Both the position numbers and the translations under genes were made by a program. A DNA stretch of 64,000 bases from Panulirus ornatus (Eukaryota > Arthropoda > Malacostraca > Decapoda > Palinuridae), in contig NC_092234.1 of NCBI RefSeq assembly GCF_036320965.1, forward strand, positions 41,809,032 through 41,873,031, read 5' to 3'. The notes beneath the pieces were generated by a model. That model did no database searches. It had not been told where the DNA came from and was given only the letters and a program-made list of their open reading frames with translations. Shown piece after piece: positions 12,457 to 22,545 of this stretch (position 1 is the stretch's first letter; every line of letters begins with the position of its first letter).

Positions 12457-12490
12457 GAGGAGGAGGAGGAGGAGGAGGAGGAGGAGGAGG
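12457..12490. repeat. (AGG)n microsatellite
   Basis: Eleven perfect trinucleotide units. Confidence 0.97.
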
Positions 12491-12634
12491 ACTCCTTGGT
12501 ACACCGCCACAGAGCCAGTCTTCACTGAACCTAGGCAATGGTGACGTCAGCTGGGCGGGGGTAGGCGCTGTGCTGCCCCGCCCAGTAAACTGTTACCACA
12601 CTGGAATACCACAGCCCCGTGGGCACCATGGGAA

Positions 12635-12690
12635 GACCCTTGAGGAATACGGTACGACCCTTGAGGAATATGGGACGACCCTCGGGTACA
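12635..12690 (+). repeat. Diverged 21-bp family relic
   Basis: Two to three units of CCCTTGAGGAATACGGTACG. They keep the CGACCCTTGAG core of the dispersed family but have an altered second half. Confidence 0.7.
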
Positions 12691-12842
12691 TACTGCCCGG
12701 GCATCATGGGTGGTACAGCCACTGTGCCCCTATACAATCATCATCGACACACCCTCAAAACGTTCCGTCGTGAATGCCACGTGCCAGGTGAGCCCACACA
12801 CTACCCAAGCTGGCGGTATGCTCACTAAACAGCTACAATGCT

Positions 12843-13015
12843 CGCCAGCCAGCCAGCCAGACACCCAGACAGATAGTCAACGACCTCGCCAGCCAGCCAG
12901 ACAGATAGCCAGCCAGCCAGACAGATAGTCAACCACCTCGCCAACCAGCCAGACAGACAGACAGCCAGCCTAACAGACAGACAGCCAACCACCTCGCCGG
13001 TCAGCCAGCCAGCAT
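12843..13015. repeat. CAGCCAGC / CAGACAGA tetranucleotide-based repeat
   Basis: Irregular mixture of CCAG and ACAG units with repeated ACCTCGCC inserts. Confidence 0.9.
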
Positions 13016-13296
13016 CTGTCACCACCAGCGGGGCCTCGCATCTCAGGGCACAGTCGGCCAGCTGCAACAAGGACCACCCTCCTCCCACTCCACAACCCCT
13101 CACGCCACCCAGAGTCCCTCACTTCCAGCACCTTGTGGTGTTAACAACAACCACATACAGAGTCGCCTGACTCCCTACAAACACACACAACTTGATATAA
13201 AGTTCTTGTTTCGTCCAATCTTCATCACGTTGACAATATGGCCAACCAGGCCTATATGACGGCAGACGGGTACTGCTGTGGAGTTTGTAATAATCT

Positions 13297-13394
13297 GTGA
13301 TGCTCTCGAACACCTAATTCGTGATGCCCTTGTGGACCTAATTCGTGATGCCCTTGTGGACCTAATTCGTGATGTCCTCGAAGATCTAATTCGT
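13297..13394. repeat. 24-bp minisatellite (4 units)
   Basis: Four units of the type GTGATGCCCTTGTGGACCTA plus ATTC. The outer units are diverged and the two central ones identical. Confidence 0.95.
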
Positions 13395-13495
13395 GCAGCA
13401 TCGAGTACCACGACAGGTTCAACACGGCTGCAGACTCCCCAGGTCAACAGAACCAGGACAACACACTGTAACAACCAGGGTGATAACGACACATA

Positions 13496-13496
13496 G

Positions 13497-13525
<29 letters not shown>
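13496..13525. repeat. (AC)n microsatellite
   Basis: Perfect AC tract of about 15 units. Confidence 0.97.
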
Positions 13526-13527
<2 letters not shown>

Positions 13528-14189
13528 AGGGCAGGCAGACCCTGACCCTACAATACATACAACTCTGTGTAGGTGATGTGAAGTACCACGTAAAGTACAT
13601 ACTACACTACTACATAATAAAATGGCCACTTATACTTTACGCCTCCTGGTCTCATGATTCATGAGCGTACACCGACGTGGTTGAGGCAAGTCGTGTTCTG
13701 TGCTCGATACGGACGTGGGTCTGACACGCATTAACACGTGAGCAGGTCACTAGGGTCCTGAACCCCACTCTCTCCACCATCACCTCACCCATGAGGCGTG
13801 AGGCCTCCTCACACTCGTCACTCCTCATCATCCTCACCCTCCTCCCTCAACCTGCAGACCCCACAATCCTCAAACCCCCGTCCCTCCCTCCCTCCCTCAC
13901 TACCCGAGGCATGGCCGCGGGTCCAAACCCACGTGGGCTGACGGTAATCACCTCGTCCTCCTGTGCCTCACGCCCTCCAGAGGCCAGACCAGGGGTAAGA
14001 AAGCACCAGAAAAGGTTAATGGAAAGATGTGGGACGAGATAATGCATTGTGCGTGACGCATGAGCCTCTCGACAGGTGAATGTAGGCGGGCGAGCGTGTC
14101 AGGTCCCAGCGTGAGGAGATGTGCTCCCCTGAACTACCGCTGCTGCTGGTGAGCGCACGACACGACCCTGCGTGTCCACTGGCCACCTG

Positions 14190-14192
<3 letters not shown>
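13526..14192. other. No gene recognised
   Basis: Contains pyrimidine-rich clusters (13840-13900). No frame with a recognisable product. Confidence 0.4.

Positions 14193-14278
<86 letters not shown>
14193..14278. repeat. (GA)n microsatellite
   Basis: Perfect GA tract of about 43 units. Confidence 0.98.
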
Positions 14279-14282
<4 letters not shown>

Positions 14283-14364
14283 AAGGGCTCAGTTGTAGTC
14301 CTCAGGATCGGTGAGAATAAAACGCAGCCCAGGTATCTGCTGCGTGTGGCAGAGACCGATTACC

Positions 14365-14393
14365 AGGGGAGGAGGAGGAGGAGGAGGAGGACG
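14365..14393. repeat. (AGG)n microsatellite
   Basis: About nine trinucleotide units, abutting the SINE-like trace. Confidence 0.95.
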
Positions 14394-14470
14394 GGGGAGC
14401 CGAGGGAACGGGGGCTAGAAATCCTCCCCTCCTCTTCTATTACCGCAGAATAAAAGAACGAGCCAAGGGA
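14394..14470 (+). mobile_element. Trace of the SINE-like element
   Basis: GGGGGCTAGAAATCCTCCCC matches GGGGGGCTGGAAATCCTCCC in the copy at 22810. The following AAAGAACGAGCCAAGGGAAG weakly resembles the next block of that copy. Confidence 0.5.
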
Positions 14471-15371
14471 AGATTCATCCTCGAAGACTCGGTCGTCTGC
14501 TTCTGCCAAAGCGTAACAAGAAGAACAGTAAAAGAATAAAGTAAATATATTCACACTGCCCACCTCGCAGGACGGTATGGCGTGAGCCAGGCACGACAGC
14601 GTCGCCTCACACTTGATGGTACACAGTTATACAGACGAGGGGGAACATGAGGCAAGCTACACAGGCAGGTCTCAAGCCCCCTGCACTAAGGACATATAAA
14701 TACACAAGTACTCAGAGGTACACATGTGGCAGCTCATAGCTTGCTCCTGGCCGTCTGATCCACCAGGCTGTTGGCGAGTGCAGCTCGTGAGAGAGAGAAC
14801 AAGCGTCACGTCCACATGAATGATACAGGTACAGAGGAAATACAGGGGAAAGAAGGATGAAAAGATGAGGTAGATACAGTACGAGGGTGAGGGAGTGAGG
14901 GTCGAGGGCACCAGAGAGAGGAGGCACGACACAGGGAGAGTCTCCACAACAAGAGGACAAAGGAGTGGGTGAGGAGATGAATGGGCGAGGGACGGTAACG
15001 AAGCAGAGAAAAAAGAAGTTGTAGAATAAATGGGAATTATAAAGAGGGGGAGGGTGGCGTCATCACCAGCACGGCGAACACTGGATGAAACAGCCCGATG
15101 AACCAAGGTCTTGCAGGGGGGGATGGTACAGCAGGAGGAGGAGGAGGGTACCCACGGAACACGTCCCCCTGGCTGTGGTGGTCTCGCACGACGACCCTCA
15201 CCTCCGTCCGTACGACCCCTGACGACCTCCAAGACCCACCACCCTCCTCCATCCTCCACTCACAGTGTCATCCACACATGCTCAAAAACCTTTCCCAAGT
15301 CTTCTGCTCCACCAGCCCCGACGCCTCATCAAATGCCCCACCACTGGTTTCCTCCGTTGTGTTGGCTGATA
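14471..15371. other. No gene recognised; one LINE tail fragment
   Basis: At 14745-14800 the minus strand reads RAALANSLVDQTA, the terminal signature of the L1-type LINEs. The remaining sequence is purine-rich and shows no supportable gene. Confidence 0.5.
14745..14800 (-). mobile_element. L1-type LINE terminal fragment
   Basis: Minus strand SRAALANSLVDQTA matches the ASNSLVDQ tail shared by the family. Confidence 0.55.
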
Positions 15372-15765
15372 ACCTACTAAGCTGACATACTACTATGCTG
15401 TCACTCGCAGATCATGCCAGCTTAAGCTAATGCCACTCTAAGCTTCCATTAGCCCGTGTGGGTCACCAAGATTATATGATGTTACGTGTATGTTAACGTG
15501 TTCGGATCATAGGAAAGCTGATATTGTCCTAAGCTGCTAAAACCCTAAGCTGATACTGTCCTTAGCATAATGCACACTAAGCTGACGCATACAAAGCTTA
15601 AAACGGACTAAATCTACGCCAGCTTATAACACAGCAACTTCATCCTGAGCCTCGCACACGCTGTCATAAGACAGGTTTACCGTGAACACCAACCTGACAC
15701 CATCCGAAGCTGAGGGTCGCCCTAAGCTTACATCGCCCTATGCTAATTCCACGCTAAGCTTTGGC
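15372..15765. repeat. Degenerate CTAAGCT-rich repeat
   Basis: The words CTAAGCT, AAGCTGA and CTTAGC recur at irregular intervals of roughly 15-40 bp. It looks like an old tandem array whose period has been lost. Confidence 0.6.
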
Positions 15766-15862
15766 GCGCGTGACCGCCTGCAGACCAGAAGTACCCCAGA
15801 CGAGGGCAACACTGGGACGATCAACTGGAGTTCCCTCCTTCCGTAGAAAATCATGAGTGACA

Positions 15863-16042
15863 CTACGTGTACAAGACTGGTTCTGCGTTAACTACCATCT
15901 GGTGGTTCCTGGATCATGATCCACGTGTACAAGACTGGTTCTGTGCTAACTACCATCTGGTGGTTCCTGGATCATGATCCACGTGTACAAGACTGGTTCT
16001 GTGTTAACTACTATCTGGTGGTTCCTGGATCATGATCCACGT
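15863..16042. repeat. 58-bp minisatellite (3 units)
   Basis: Three nearly identical units starting ACGTGTACAAGACTGGTTCT, with CTGGTGGTTCCTGGATCATG in the second half. Confidence 0.97.
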
Positions 16043-16117
16043 AATACACGAGACACCAAGCTGGTCTGTCTACACCATCACTGGGTTCTGACAGTATAAT
16101 TTACCTCCTGGCCACGA

Positions 16118-16506
16118 CGCGTGGTACGACCCTTAACCGTGACGGTATGACCATTAGGCACGACGGTGCGACCCTTAACCGTGACAGTACGGCCGTTAAG
16201 CACGACGGTACGACCCTAACCGTGAAGGTACGACCATTAAGCACGACGGTGCGACCCTAACCGTGAAGGTACGACCATTAAGCACGACGGTGCGACCCTT
16301 AACCGTGACAGTACGGCCGTTAAGCACGACGGTACGACCCTAACCGTGAAGGTACGACCATTAAGCACGACGGTGCGACCCTAACCGTGACGGTACGACC
16401 ACTAAACACGACTGTATGTATGAGTGTGGCCTCTGACCTGACCCTGATGAAAGGTTAGGTCAGAGGCTACGTCATCATTGCCAAGGGTCATACCGTCGTG
16501 CTCATG

Positions 16507-16508
<2 letters not shown>
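16118..16508. repeat. Foldback-type element: 21-bp array, palindromic centre, inverted unit
   Basis: The left arm (16118-16413) holds about 14 units of the 21-bp family, with alternate units reading TTAACCGTGACGGTACGACC and TTAAGCACGACGGTACGACC. The centre (16429-16467) has 17-bp arms, GCCTCTGACCTGACCCT and AAGGTTAGGTCAGAGGC, with 15 of 17 positions pairing around a 5-nt loop. The right arm (16484-16507) is one inverted unit, AAGGGTCATACCGTCGTGCT. This locus shows the full architecture most clearly. Confidence 0.85.

Positions 16509-16547
<39 letters not shown>
16509..16547. repeat. (GT)n microsatellite
   Basis: Perfect GT tract abutting the right arm of the foldback element. Confidence 0.97.
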
Positions 16548-16548
<1 letters not shown>

Positions 16549-16672
16549 CTTGCAGTGGTGACCCGTCAGAGGCATTACCGGGACATGGGACCATCTGGGA
16601 AGTTTACTTGTCATGTTGATGGTCCAACAGCGAGAGTACACCAGCTGCACCACCTGCCACGGGCCAGAACCC

Positions 16673-16675
<3 letters not shown>

Positions 16676-16703
<28 letters not shown>
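16676..16703. repeat. (AC)n microsatellite
   Basis: Perfect AC tract of 14 units. Confidence 0.96.
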
Positions 16704-16706
<3 letters not shown>

Positions 16707-16734
16707 CAATATCTCACTCCTTCCCCAGTGTTGT

Positions 16735-16815
16735 ACAGGCTCCGGTCACGGACAATGTCGTGCGTTCCGGTCATAGACAATGTCTCAGGCTCCGGTCACG
16801 GACGAATGTCCTCAT
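16735..16815. repeat. 28-bp triplication at the head of repeat R1
   Basis: Three units of GGCTCCGGTCACGGACAATG. The last one continues into repeat family R, whose second copy at 18597 begins with the same words, so the triplication arose from the R start. Confidence 0.85.
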
Positions 16816-17360
16816 CGAGGCCATGTTTGAAATGAAATATGAAAAGAACTCAAAAGACAAAACTCATTCTTACAGTTTTGGAGGAAGTGGGGGGAAAACC
16901 CGCCTTTAGAAGAGGATTACGTCGTTAAGTGTTGAGGAAGACATGCGAAGGTATATAGTTCCAAAGCTTAGCGGCGTTAGAAATGAAACAGATAACACAA
17001 CGACCCATCCTTAAACTGCCGACAAATAGACAGTAGTAATGTGACGTAGTAGCTCGCCCAGTATGACGTGGTCTAGCTGGCAGCGAGGGCACGCAAGCAG
17101 TAGCAGCAGCAGCAGCGGCCGCCTCTCAGAAGCAAACACCCGAAGTAATACCTGTATAGGAGGGAAGGAGAACCCACAACACCAGAGTAATACTGTACTC
17201 AGACTGGAAGTGATGGTAAGTCGCGCTGCACGGGACTTGATCAAGCAGTGACACAAGAAGTAGACACGACCCTCTTCCTCTCTCTCCAGAGGTGAGGGCA
17301 TTACTCCACACACCAGGACGAATCAGTCCACAGTACAACTGGAGCAAGTGATGGTAGGGA
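16785..17360 (+). mobile_element. Interspersed repeat family R, copy 1
   Basis: Collinear with 18597-19275. Shared blocks include CGGACGAA-GTCCTCATC, CCAAAGCTT, GAAACAGATA-CAAC-GACCCA, CAGTAGTAATGTGACG, GTGGTCTAGCT, CACGCAAGCAG and AAGCAAACACC followed by AGTAATACCT. About 70-75 percent similar by eye. No protein or terminal repeat recognised. A (GCA)n run lies inside at 17098-17120. Confidence 0.75.
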
Positions 17361-17515
17361 ATGTGAACATGACCACCATCTCCTCAGAAGCGCACTCGGC
17401 TTGTTATCTGCGTCACGTGATGTTCCCAAGACCTGGACTGCAGTGGATGCTATAGTGGTATTACAGTCTGTATTGCCTTGAGTGGTTAGGAACGGGGACC
17501 CACACCTGCAGTCAT

Positions 17516-17771
17516 ACAGCTGCACCATCTGACTGGGGCTAGTGGCCAACAGCTGCACCATCTGACTGGGGCTAGTGGCCAACAGCTGCACCATCTGACT
17601 GGGGCTAGTGGCCAACAGCTGCACCATCTGACTGGGGCTAAGGGCCAACAGCTGCACCATCTGACTGGGGCTAGTGGCCAACAGTTGCACCATCTGACTG
17701 GGGCTAAGGGCTAACGGCTGCACCATCTGACTAAGGCCGGGGTAACCAGCTGCACCATCTGACTGGGGCCA
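17516..17771. repeat. 33-bp minisatellite (about 8 units)
   Basis: Units ACAGCTGCACCATCTGACTG followed by GGGCTAGTGGCCA. Each contains the E-box CAGCTG. Edge units are diverged. Confidence 0.96.
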
Positions 17772-17867
17772 GGCTGGACGTGGCTAACATTCTACACATT
17801 ATTCACGACATGACTGGCAACCCCTCCACCAACCTCCTGGTGGAAGGCCTGGCTCCACCTACCAGAC

Positions 17868-18113
17868 ACGACCAGACTCCTGGCACGACCACACGCCACA
17901 CACGACCAGACTTCTGACACGACCAGACTGCTGACACGACCACCCGCCACACACGACCAGACTTCTGACACGACCAGACTGCTGACACGACCACCCGCCA
18001 CACACGACCAGACTTCTGACACGACCACCCGCCACACACGACCAGACTGCTGACACGACCACCCGCCACACACGACCAGACTGCTGACACGACCACCCGC
18101 CACACACGACCAG
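17868..18113. repeat. 34-bp minisatellite with a 22-bp sub-unit
   Basis: Repeats of CACACGACCAGACTGCTGAC and CACGACCACCCGC. Some units carry an extra short CGACCAGACTTCTGACA segment. Confidence 0.94.
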
Positions 18114-18157
18114 TCATCCAGTGTGACTCACTACCACGACAGTTAACAGCCTGGGGA

Positions 18158-18160
<3 letters not shown>

Positions 18161-18231
<71 letters not shown>
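18161..18231. repeat. (AC)n microsatellite
   Basis: Perfect AC tract of about 35 units. Confidence 0.98.
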
Positions 18232-18596
18232 AGGCAGTCAGTCGTGAACCACTCCACCAGTCAGCACCAGCTGTAGCCACGCTCATCTCTCATCAAACTT
18301 GACCAAACAAACAAACTGCAGATGTTGCAAAATATAATCAACAACAGAACAAAAAGTTGTGCACCACAAACATCAGTGAACCGCTGGCAACTACATTCGT
18401 CATGACGAGATAAGGACAATCATGATCAACATAGGTCTGTGCAGACGACAGGTTGCAGATAGTAACAGGATGATGGAGTGAGGCAATCAGTACGACGGGC
18501 CACGTGCACAGGAGGTCCACCTTCACGTAAACACAGGCGAAAGTCTTGACTTCTGCCATTAATTTTCTATTTTCTTTTTTTTTTTCGTTTTTACGT
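18232..18596. other. No gene seen
   Basis: Ordinary AT-balanced sequence with a T tract near 18570-18590. Confidence 0.5.
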
Positions 18597-19275
18597 TGGC
18601 GGCTCCAGTCATGGACGAAGGTCCTCATCAGTGGCGGGTCTTAATTGAGATAATATAAAGTGGTTAGGTTAGGTTAGGTTAGGTTAATGAGAGGAAAAAG
18701 GAAAGATATAGTAAAGTGTTTATGAATTTGGGAGGAAATGAAAAACCTGTCTCGTAAAATGTGCCAGGACATAATTACTGGAAAAGACATGAGAATTCCA
18801 AAGCTTTGAGGTGTATGGAAAGAAGCAGGTATCAAAACGGCCCACGCTTGAGTTGCTGATGGCCATACAGTAATCATGTGACGCAACAGCTCACCCACTA
18901 TTGCGTGGTCTAGCTCGTGGTGTGGGGACACAAGCAGCCACACAGTCATCATGTGACGCAGCAGCTTGTTTAGTATTGCGTGATCTTGCTAGTGGGTTGG
19001 GGGCACACAAGCAGCCACCTCTCGGGAGCAAACACCAGAGTAATACCTATAGAAGAGGGAAAGTGAACCAACATTGTGGCATAGGGAAAGTGATTCAAGT
19101 TTGGAAGTTGGCCCGGGAGAGTTGACAAGTCTGACAGCTTTCGACTCAACTAGTTACACGTAAAGATACAGAGCTAGAACCTGGACCCCAGATATGAGAG
19201 CAGTCACCCCATACAAGGACGGATCAATCCCTTGTATAAACGAAGCAACTAATAGGGGAAAAAAAAGACATTTTA
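18597..19275 (+). mobile_element. Interspersed repeat family R, copy 2
   Basis: Same order of blocks as copy 1, in the same orientation, about 1.8 kb away. It carries a 5-unit TTAGG run (18662-18686). It also carries an internal duplication of about 66 bp: GTGACGCA-CAGCT ... GCGTGGTCTAGCT ... ACACAAGCAGCCAC appears at 18878-18940 and again at 18951-19018. The end contains GGACGGATCAATCCCTTGTA. No coding product recognised. Confidence 0.78.
18662..18686. repeat. Interstitial TTAGG telomere-type repeat
   Basis: Five units of GGTTA. TTAGG is the established arthropod telomeric repeat. The run is short and lies inside repeat R. Confidence 0.9.
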
Positions 19276-19659
19276 CGACCGCTCTACCCTGGGATTTCAT
19301 TCCTTCTACATATTTCCCCTCACGTCCATATGCACGGGTTACATCAGAGTGAAGGAACGTGTACTTAAAGACCACATCTCCATCCTTCCTACACGTTACG
19401 TCTTCCCCTTCCATCACACAACCAGACGCTGACCAGAGGAGCAGCGGGTGTACAACCGGCTGGTCAGGGCCGACCAGAGGAAGTCTCCATGATCGTGGCT
19501 AGCGATCGGTAAAGGTTTGCCACCACCAACCACCAGACCCTCCAGCTAGCCCGGCAGGTGCATAACCCAACCTCAAGCAAGACCTGTGTTATGTTACCGT
19601 CGGTAACGCGAGCGGCGACCGAGATGAATGTACTGGGGGTAGGCACGAAGGCGCTACCT
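19276..19659. other. No gene recognised
   Basis: The word GACCAGAGGA occurs twice (19430 and 19472) around CTGGTCAGGGC. No supportable coding frame. Confidence 0.45.
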
Positions 19660-19860
19660 CCTCCACGTAGCCTGGGGGTACCAGACTTTACCTCTCCTAC
19701 GTAGCTTGGGGGTACCAGACGTTACCACCTCCACGTAGCTTGGGTACATCAAACGTTACCTCCCCTTAAGTATCATAGGAGTACCATATGTTACTTACCC
19801 CTACGTGGCCAGGGGGATACCGTTTCCCCTACGTCGCCAGGGGTACCAGAAGGTACCTCC
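19660..19860. repeat. Degenerate minisatellite of about 36 bp (5-6 units)
   Basis: Units of the type CTCCACGTAGCTTGGGGGTA followed by CCAGACGTTACC. Later units are progressively diverged. Confidence 0.88.
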
Positions 19861-19879
19861 CTGCGTCAGCGGGTTTTCT

Positions 19880-20040
19880 TTTGTTTCCATACTTGATATT
19901 CAAGTTGGAGGGGGGGGGGGCTATGTAGGCCTGCGGAGTACGACTTTCAACAGCTTGATCGACCAACGACCCTACCTAACAGCTTGGGGTCTAACCCGAG
20001 CTGTGGGGGCTGAAGACCTCGGAAGCCTCCACGAGGAGGT
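19880..20040 (+). mobile_element. L1-type LINE C-terminus, plus strand
   Basis: The plus strand reads YVGLRSTTFNSLIDQRPYLT followed by AWGLTRAVGAEDLGSLHEE. This is the terminal peptide of the L1-type LINE in a better preserved form than in copies A-D. It is the only clear plus-strand fragment of the family in the window. It lies tail to tail with the L2 element that follows. Confidence 0.8.
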
Positions 20041-20960
20041 ATCCACGTGCAGTTTCCCGCCTTAGCGAGGTAGCGCCAGGAACAGAAAAAGACAGGACGT
20101 ATTCGTTCATGTCCATTCTCTAGCTGCAATGCGCAGTGCACCGAAACCACAGCTCCCTATCTACAACCAGGCCCCATAGACCTTTCCATGGTTTACCCCG
20201 GACGCTTCACATGCCCTTCTCATTTTTCTCTATCCCGCACACGCCTTTCACCCTCTGCATGTTCAGTCCCCGATCACACATAATCCTTTTCACTCCATCC
20301 TTCTATCTCTAAGTTGGTGTCCTCTTTCTTCTTGTCCCCTCCATGTCTGACACATATATCCTCTTTGTCAACCTTTCCCCTCTCATTCTCCCCATATGCT
20401 TGAACCATTTCAACACACCCTCTTCTGCTCTCTCAACCACATTCTTTTTATTACCATACCTCTCTGTTACCGTTTTATTACTCAGATCGATCAAACCACA
20501 TATTGTCCTCAAACAGTTCATTTCCAAGACTTCCATTCTCTTCATCTATAGCCCACGTCTCGCATCAATATAACAGTCTTGGGACGACTCTACTTTTAAA
20601 CATATCTATTTTCTCCGTCCCCAGATACAGACCTCTCTTTTATTCTTTAATGCTCCCAGAACCTTTGCCCCCTTACCCACCCTACGACTCAATTCCGCTT
20701 CCATGATTCCACCTGCTGCCATGTTCACTCCCAGGTATCTAATGCACTTTACTTCCTCCAAATTTGCTCCATTCAAACTCACCTCAACTAACCTGTCTCT
20801 CAACCCTCCTAAACCTAATCACATTGATTTTATTCACATTTAATCTCAAGTTCCTCCTTTAACCTCCCAACCTCAGCAGTGTCTCACTCGGATGTCCTAC
20901 CACCAGCACTGTATCGTCAGCAAACAGCAATTGACGCCAGCTGATATAAACATGTAAAAT
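20041..20960 (-). mobile_element. L2-type LINE, RT to 3' UTR, degraded
   Basis: The minus strand reads QLLFADDTVLVVGHPSE, which holds the RT catalytic ADD (about 20913-20924), and then RLVEVSLNGANLEEVKCIRY followed by LGVNMAAGGIMEAELS (about 20700-20800). Next come GKGAKVLGALKN and RMEVLEMNCLRTICGLIDLS with WFKHMGRMRGERLTKR (20360-20540). The end of pol and the 3' UTR (20041-20340) match the plus-strand copy at 6011-6352: GATGGAGTGAAAAGGATTAT, GGCATGTGAAGCGTCCGGGG and the terminal GGCGCTACCTCGCTAAGGCG. Frameshifts and stops make it non-functional. Confidence 0.88.
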
Positions 20961-21375
20961 AGCACTGTACTCACTCTCATACTGCCAGCTGAGCAGGTAG
21001 CACATCACAAACTATCGACTTTACCTGCAAAGAAGATTAACAATATAAACAAATGGAACAGTACAAGCTACATGTATCTATAATATACATTCATATCATA
21101 TATACATAATGTATGTGTATCGCATAATTTATTTGATGATCTGAACTTCGGAATGATGTTGTGAAAGTCATACTTCACAGATTTTAATAATGAAACTTGA
21201 AGTCCAGACCAAATACAACTCATACCGGACACAATAAGTGGAGTGAAGAATGACCAAAATGAGGGTAAGGGAGTTTCCTCAAGAGGATAATCATAAATCA
21301 CAAAAGGGAAAAACGGATGTGACGAATTAGAGCAGTGAAAGAAAACGTACCGCGGGAAGTCAACATGGTTATTTT
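20961..21375. other. AT-rich stretch, no gene
   Basis: AT-rich, unlike most of the window. No repeat or product recognised. Confidence 0.5.
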
Positions 21376-21645
21376 CTATCCCACACTGGTATGAGCGGAT
21401 GTAGGATACATGCCATGATAAGCAAAGATAAACACAGTTACCTGGAACGTCCCTTGAGGATAACTTCGGGAGGTCATTTTCCTCGTCGCCGAAGCCTTAA
21501 GGTAGCCACCGACTCCGTGACCCAGCAGGTCAAGTCTTGTCTTAGTGACCAGAGTCTTGGCTGATCCACACAACCCGCCTTGCTGGACAGAATACGAGGC
21601 AGCTTGGGTTATACGTAAGCTTTCCAACAACAACATAGTAATCAC
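21376..21645 (-). CDS. Unrecognised small open frame, possible exon
   Basis: The minus strand has an open frame free of low-complexity sequence, with an ATG at 21634-21636: MLLLESLRITQAASYSVQQG, then GLCGSAKTLVTKTRLDLLGH, GVGGYLKASATRKMTSRSYP and QGTFQ. The codons for TFQ are followed by GTAACT, so ACGTTCCAG|GTAACT would serve as a splice donor near 21441. The Arg/Ser/Thr-rich, acid-poor first part could be a mitochondrial presequence, but I do not recognise the family. It could equally be chance. Confidence 0.2.
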   Translation of the reverse strand: MITMLLLESLRITQAASYSVQQGGLCGSAKTLVTKTRLDLLGHGVGGYLKASATRKMTSRSYPQGTFQVTVFIFAYHGMYPTSAHTSVG

Positions 21646-21887
21646 TTCTCATTTCCCTGTATCGTAGATCTTAACCATAAACACTGTAACATTATCAACG
21701 AAGTGTTTGTACTCCGTTCATTCATGCCCCATGACCCAGAGTGCCAATATCCTGTTCGTTAGGTCAATATATACTTCATCATGGATGTACATGTGAGTAC
21801 TAACTGGAGCTCAAACTTCTCATATATAAGTGTAATTCATATAAATCGTCTTCTTGTCTGTTTTACAGACAATGGTTATCATACCCA

Positions 21888-22115
21888 TGGGTCGTATCGT
21901 CGTGTTCAATGGTCGTACCGTCGTGTTCAAGGGTCGTATCGTCGTGTTCAAGGGTCGTATCGTAGTGTTCAAGGGTCGTAGCGTCGTGCTCAAGGGCCGT
22001 TCGTCGTGTTCAAGGTTCGAACCATCGTGTTCAAGGGTCGTACCGTCGTGTTCAAGGGTCGTACCGTCGTGCTCAAGGGTCGTACCGTCGTGTTCAAGGG
22101 TCGTATCGTCTTAAT
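21888..22115 (+). repeat. 21-bp family array (about 11 units), right-arm orientation
   Basis: Units GGGTCGTATCGTCGTGTTCA, with GTATC and GTACC variants. One unit near 22003-22013 has lost bases. No palindromic centre is visible. Confidence 0.96.
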
Positions 22116-22545
22116 CAAATATATCTCAGTCCAGTTTTTGGTGATAATGAAGTTTACCATCTGTATCAACCTCAGCATATCAGGTAAATTAAAGTTAAGA
22201 AACATTAATTATAAAGTCTACTTTTAATTTATCAAGTAAACATCACCTTTTCCCGATGGCCAGTAAAAAGCAATATCACATGATCGGCGTCCACACCAGG
22301 CCAACCATTCCACGTAATACAGATAAAAATGAAGTTTTAGGACAAATTATTTAAAAAAAAAAAATCCAGCTAACATCAGTTGTGTGTCTCATGTATGATG
22401 ATGGGTCCGGTGAACGCGTTACCTCAACGTGTGTGTTGCTGTGATGCCGGCGGAGTCATGCGTGACACACTGCGGTAGACAGTAACACGTAAGAACGTGT
22501 GACTGTTAACAAGAGTAACAGCAGCAGGTGGAAATGTAATGTGAC
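22116..22545. other. No gene seen
   Basis: AT-rich sequence with a short A tract near 22350-22363. Confidence 0.5.

Noticed and set aside
18601..19150. Conserved host exon suggested by similarity between 16.8-17.3 and 18.6-19.2 kb.
   Set aside because: The similarity is collinear over about 600 bp including non-coding blocks, with stops in all frames, so an interspersed repeat is the simpler reading.
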